Positions 61,101 through 64,000 of a DNA stretch of 64,000 bases are shown here, piece after piece. The notes under the pieces were generated by a model. That model did not search any database. It was given only the letters and a program-made list of their open reading frames with translations, and was not told the DNA's origin. This stretch comes from Rhabdochlamydiaceae bacterium. GTDB lineage: Bacteria > Chlamydiota > Chlamydiia > Chlamydiales > Rhabdochlamydiaceae. Every line of letters begins with the position of its first letter. Position 1 is the first letter of the stretch. The DNA lies in contig JAIELY010000004.1 in the NCBI GenBank assembly GCA_019752555.1, positions 104,438-168,437 on the forward strand, written 5' to 3'. A program made the translations under genes and the position numbers.

Positions 61101-63546
61101 GGTTGAAATCTTCGACACTCAAGATCGGCTCGTATCTACTGAAAAAAAAGATCGTCTAGGCCAATCCGTTGCAAAGGAAGAACGGATCTATGACCGGATG
61201 GGCAACTGCGCGAAACGGGTGAGCACCCTCTACCATCGCAACACTCCTCGCTCATCTACCCATGTGTCCTGGGAATACGACCTCATGGGACGGATCCTCA
61301 CACAGATAGAATCGGATCAGAAAGTCACCGCCTTTACTTATGATTCAAGAGGCCGGGAAATTCAACGGATCCTACCGAATGGCGTCAGCCTCCTTTCCTC
61401 CTACGATGGGATCGGGCGTTTGAAGAGTTTAACAAGTTCCGATAACAGCATTGATTACCAATACCACTATTCAACCTACTTAGAACCAATAACCATTTAC
61501 GATCATGTCCGCAATTGGGAATTAAATCGAACCTACAACATCTTCGGCGAGCTTACTCATGAACAGAGTCCCTGCAACCAGCGTTATCAATGGGATTACG
61601 ACGCTTTGGGCAGATGTACACAATTCACACTCACAGACGGCTCGTCTGTCGCATATACTTATCAAAACCACCATCTCAGAGAAGTTTGCCGTCTTTCTGC
61701 TCACAATGAATTGCTCTATACCCACCACTATCTCAGCTACGATGTCAATGGGTATGTGAGTCAAGAACAATTGATTTTGCAAGGAGGAAGACAAACAACC
61801 CAACGGGATCGGATGGAAAGACCCATTCAAAAACACTCAGACGGGTGCACTGAAACCAGGAAATATAACCAGCTGAGTTTAGTGAATCAAACAGGACATT
61901 CTTTATGTGGGAATAAAACATACAGTTATGACCCCTTAAATCAATTGATCCAGGAGGGAAAAGCCACCTACGCTTTTGATTCCTTGGGCAACCCTCTTTC
62001 GTGCGCCGTCAACGCCCTCAACCAAATTATCGAGTCCCCTGATGAAACCTACCAATACGACCTCAATGGCAACCTCATTCAAAAACTCTCGGCTAATGGC
62101 AAGACCACTTATACTTACGACGCGCTAAACCGACTCACTTCAATCACACATTCTGACGGACAATACACCACCTATCTTTACGACCCACTCTCCCGTTTGA
62201 TTGCAGAGGAAACAAACGAAAAACAACATTTCTATCTCTACGATCACTTCGAAGAGGTAGGATCTGCCGATGCAGAAGGGAACATTGTTCAATTCAAAGT
62301 GCTAGGCTTAGGAATTAAAGGAGAGATCGGCGCCGCTGTTGCCATTGAATTGGAGAATGTCCCCTACATTCCTCTCAATGATTTGAACGGCAATATTATA
62401 GGTCTTATCGACGCAGATAACAATCTCGTAGAATCCTATACAATTGACGCCTTCGGGAAAGAAACGCTTAAAACAACACCCATTAACCCATGGCGTTTTT
62501 GTTCCAAACGCAACACAGACGCGCTCTATCTATTTGGCAAACGATTCTACGATCCTCAGCTCGGAAGATGGCTAACACCTGATCCCTCAGGTTTTTCCGA
62601 TGGGATGAACCTGTATGTCTACGTCCTAAACTCACCACTTAATCGACTCGATCTTTTTGGCCTAGACTCCGATTTTTCATTCCAAAACAACGTACGTATC
62701 GAGATGTCCACAAGACATCTCTCGACGGCAAGAGAAAATCGAATGCCCACCATCCTCCCCTGTCAAGTTTTGGTTGATGGTGCTTTATCTCAGTGGATGG
62801 TATCCTGCGGGCATTGGCATAAATTGCAGTTTACTCCAGAAGAAGTAAAAACAGGAAAGGTCAACATCGTCGATCACTTTCACGAATTACTTCCCAATGA
62901 AGGAGCGAACATCGGACTCATCACCGATCTCAATGGAATCCAAGTCAAACTCAGTGACGTCAAGAAGAACATGGAATTTCTAACCCAAGCAATCCCCGAA
63001 GGCACACTCACCTTTGCCATGCACACTCAGACAAAAGGATTCATCAGCGACATAAAACGGACATTTCAAGAACGCAAAGGAAAGGAAACAGAAGAGGTCA
63101 TCCGAGGACGGCAATTTCTCGGTGCGATGCTTGAGGTCATAGACAAAATCAATCCCCAGATGTTCCTGCTGCACATCGCACACAGCCGAGGCGGTGCCAC
63201 CTCCAATGCAATCTTCAAGGGGATGACAGAAGACCAAAAAGCGCAGCTGCAGAACAAAATGTTCTACCTAGGAGTAGGCCCTGCAAAGCCTTTAAAAACC
63301 AGTTTAGGACAACAAGTGGTCAATACATATTCCAGACAGGATGCGATCACCGGATGGTTTAGCATCCCCCATATCAAAGATTCCAGGTATGACATTCGCT
63401 TTGTTAAGTGCAAGTCCAGTTTAAATGAACGAACGGCTTACTTCGCAGATCATGCACGTTTAGGAAAGACGTACAGGGTGGCTCAAAATAAGCATTTTCA
63501 CGAAATAAGACTAAAAACAAGGTTCTATAATGATCAAGCACCTTAG
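58135..63546 (+). CDS. Exported RHS/YD-repeat protein with serine-hydrolase-like C-terminal domain
   Basis: 1803 residues. A Sec signal peptide (about 1-20, LFLLLLFFSTSSFAQ) is followed by a DUF6531-like start with VNVITGELNLSF. Many YD repeats follow (YDPAGRP, YDSAGTL, YDALNRLTSI and similar) up to the RHS core end GKRFYDPQLGRWLTPDPSGF, then NLYVYVLNSPLNRLDLFGL (about 1475-1505). The ~295-residue tail after the core is the variable domain. It contains LLHIAHSRGGATSN (Ser about 1684), like the nucleophile elbow of alpha/beta hydrolases. No VgrG/PAAR part is present, so Sec export instead of type VI delivery is inferred. The next gene overlaps its 3' end by 17 bases. Confidence 0.88.
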   Translation: MVYRCLFLLLLFFSTSSFAQWDQLFPDSEDPALYDHVNVITGELNLSFQDTLVQGAKSLPINRSYTSAGALDSSNMATIQNLAHYGWTIRGGWSFLCHIDLLIELSERIKDFKFYIQEHNGNLVGYTFDHKRSDGRTYVYRPTKEILKNATVYNGRQNLHKNKLTFDKKTGKAVLHLPDGSYRVYEGRKFHSWRKSHFISFQKETRAKLYYKLTQEVLSSRHRISYTYNRYHDLTDVLLQNPAGTKTFASYHITAKDFDTPQYQLKINTSDQKTLTYKALNCKNVGYLCNVASAQRKEENTYLKERRGIGARLKQILFDKHIEVQVDYYCPPDRNTDKKWEEHPDKKPFEADKVRFLSTPTGPEGQFTRLAEFFYQPHLTDVRDVKYRLTRFHHDKGKITAIEYFDGADQLYSVLRFGWKGNSLMSKTMLDPHGNPFLSKTFAYDSAGNIIQETLWGNFTGNASVMHLNADGSLSGGDHYTKSYTYLPHFNLPIVEEEEGGLTYLYNYLQDTDLITAKFSCSQGQILLREFTFYDADHLPIKEIRDNGRSTDPNDVQVTFRTIDQHERDPHTGLITTTKELYFDPSTGKEQLIRKTSYTYSLQHQIISESIYDSEDQYRYTLYSEYDPKGNLISKTTPLGQKNTYTYDARGRLESVKEVGSLLKRYLYDPAGRPAAIEEWDSEGLVKKTYTQYDSAGTLLSQTDEKGNTTYQTYDAFRRSLSTRFPACLDTDGSSYEPEVRFSYDLQGNLISTTVRDASTSSTRYTPLRKPLEETHPDGTQTTHRYHPNGTLHMTTYADGTTIEYEYDPFENQTSKKIFSLDGDLLSEESWQYNPLHLTSYTDPNGLVTYYTYDASGRLTCEQQEGRCIQIGYDSLGFEASITKADVTQRRLYDAGGRIVEEWLETSDHPIENHMRFHYDLEDRKISAERETACGWVCDSFCYDRESRLCSHTDPEGNLTEFLYDHDHVNLLGQHVLSKKTIDPTGNVQVEIFDTQDRLVSTEKKDRLGQSVAKEERIYDRMGNCAKRVSTLYHRNTPRSSTHVSWEYDLMGRILTQIESDQKVTAFTYDSRGREIQRILPNGVSLLSSYDGIGRLKSLTSSDNSIDYQYHYSTYLEPITIYDHVRNWELNRTYNIFGELTHEQSPCNQRYQWDYDALGRCTQFTLTDGSSVAYTYQNHHLREVCRLSAHNELLYTHHYLSYDVNGYVSQEQLILQGGRQTTQRDRMERPIQKHSDGCTETRKYNQLSLVNQTGHSLCGNKTYSYDPLNQLIQEGKATYAFDSLGNPLSCAVNALNQIIESPDETYQYDLNGNLIQKLSANGKTTYTYDALNRLTSITHSDGQYTTYLYDPLSRLIAEETNEKQHFYLYDHFEEVGSADAEGNIVQFKVLGLGIKGEIGAAVAIELENVPYIPLNDLNGNIIGLIDADNNLVESYTIDAFGKETLKTTPINPWRFCSKRNTDALYLFGKRFYDPQLGRWLTPDPSGFSDGMNLYVYVLNSPLNRLDLFGLDSDFSFQNNVRIEMSTRHLSTARENRMPTILPCQVLVDGALSQWMVSCGHWHKLQFTPEEVKTGKVNIVDHFHELLPNEGANIGLITDLNGIQVKLSDVKKNMEFLTQAIPEGTLTFAMHTQTKGFISDIKRTFQERKGKETEEVIRGRQFLGAMLEVIDKINPQMFLLHIAHSRGGATSNAIFKGMTEDQKAQLQNKMFYLGVGPAKPLKTSLGQQVVNTYSRQDAITGWFSIPHIKDSRYDIRFVKCKSSLNERTAYFADHARLGKTYRVAQNKHFHEIRLKTRFYNDQAP

Positions 63547-64000
63547 TCTAATGACATTTTTTTTCATGCCATTTTGTTTTACAAAGGCAAAACAAGAAAC
63601 CGATCCTCCCTACCTAGGTTACATTCATAAAATCACCTCTTCCTTCATTAAAGAAGTGGAAAAAGAGTATAAGTTCGACTGCATCATGTCTGGTGGAAGT
63701 ATGCCCCACGATGTCGCTGAAGTACTTTTACACTTTGATACCTATAAAAGTCCGTCCATAGAACAAGCTCGAGAATGGGAAGTCAGGTTAACAGAACGGC
63801 TTGTCGAAATGATCAATCAAAATGAGGAAATTCGACCCTACTTACGAGAATACCCTTTCCCTGCCAGCCGAATTGATATTATGTTAAGCTTCAACACCCC
63901 TAAAAACTCTTCTCCATCAAAATCTCTTCAGTTGGTATTTCATTCGAAAAACAGGATTTTATATAGAGCAGAAGACCCTAATAATGACTGCATATATTAT
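63530..64000 (+). CDS. Exported protein overlapping the RHS gene (3' end outside window)
   Basis: An open frame of at least 157 codons runs off the window edge. It starts at ATG 63530, 17 bases before the RHS stop, in another frame. Residues 1-20 are a likely signal peptide (LSLMTFFFMPFCFTKA). The body reads YLGYIHKITSSFIKEVEKEY, then SGGSMPHDVAEVLLHFDTYK, then REWEVRLTERLVEMINQNEE, with no family I recognise. The overlap suggests translational coupling with the RHS gene. An immunity or accessory partner is possible, yet a signal peptide on both argues also for a shared surface complex. Confidence 0.7.
   Translation, partial: MIKHLSLMTFFFMPFCFTKAKQETDPPYLGYIHKITSSFIKEVEKEYKFDCIMSGGSMPHDVAEVLLHFDTYKSPSIEQAREWEVRLTERLVEMINQNEEIRPYLREYPFPASRIDIMLSFNTPKNSSPSKSLQLVFHSKNRILYRAEDPNNDCIYY

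Overview
The window is a chromosomal segment of a chlamydia-like bacterium (order Chlamydiales, most likely an environmental, Parachlamydia/Waddlia-type lineage). Three things point there. The block rseP-dxr-ytgD-ytgC/R-ytgB-ytgA ... npt1 ... lepA-gnd matches chlamydial gene order. The block amiA / murE-pbp3-ftsL-rsmH-mraZ, then two CT273/CT274-like genes, dnaA and bactofilin, also matches. There is an ATP/ADP translocase typical of obligate intracellular bacteria. Locus names such as CT273 are quoted from memory of C. trachomatis. The coding is moderately AT-rich, and many genes overlap by ATGA or TAATG.

Layout. 1-4.1 kb: a leucine-rich-repeat protein ending in a CaaX-like tetrapeptide, a GH3 beta-N-acetylhexosaminidase and a DUF3800 protein. 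4.2-12.6 kb (minus strand): site-2 protease, DXP reductoisomerase, a complete Ytg metal ABC transporter with its regulator fused to one permease, then DUF971 and Mrp. 13.1-15.6 kb: a basic hypothetical protein and the ATP/ADP translocase. 15.6-22.1 kb (accessory): two ubiquitin-specific-protease-like proteins flanking an amino-acid ABC transporter that has a possible 34-codon leader ORF, then an orphan protein. 22.3-27.1 kb: lepA, a palindrome beside an ATPase remnant, a divergent coiled-coil protein, gnd and tRNA-Arg(CCT).

27.2-40.8 kb (minus strand): the wall/division cluster amiA ... murE-pbp3-ftsL-rsmH-mraZ. It is split between amiA and murE by an expansion of five helical paralogues (a sixth lies beside gnd) and a small His-rich exported protein. 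rsmH carries a one-base frameshift in a run of nine T. 41-47 kb (plus strand): CT273-like and TPR genes, a large PP2C-like protein with three internal repeats, dnaA and bactofilin. 47-58 kb (minus strand): comF-like, a 1528-residue AsmA/TamB-like envelope protein, gcsH, a CBM9-like protein, a PpiD/SurA-like periplasmic protein, an archaeal/eukaryotic-type prolyl-tRNA synthetase and a lipoate ligase. 58.1-64 kb: an exported 1803-residue RHS protein with a serine-hydrolase-like tail, followed by an overlapping partial exported gene.

Together the conserved genes cover isoprenoid synthesis, metal and amino-acid import, host ATP theft, envelope biogenesis, division and replication. The accessory genes (LRR-CaaX, USP-like proteases, PP2C-like protein, the paralogue cluster, RHS) look like candidate host-interaction proteins. 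Functions come from motifs read by eye; no database search was possible.
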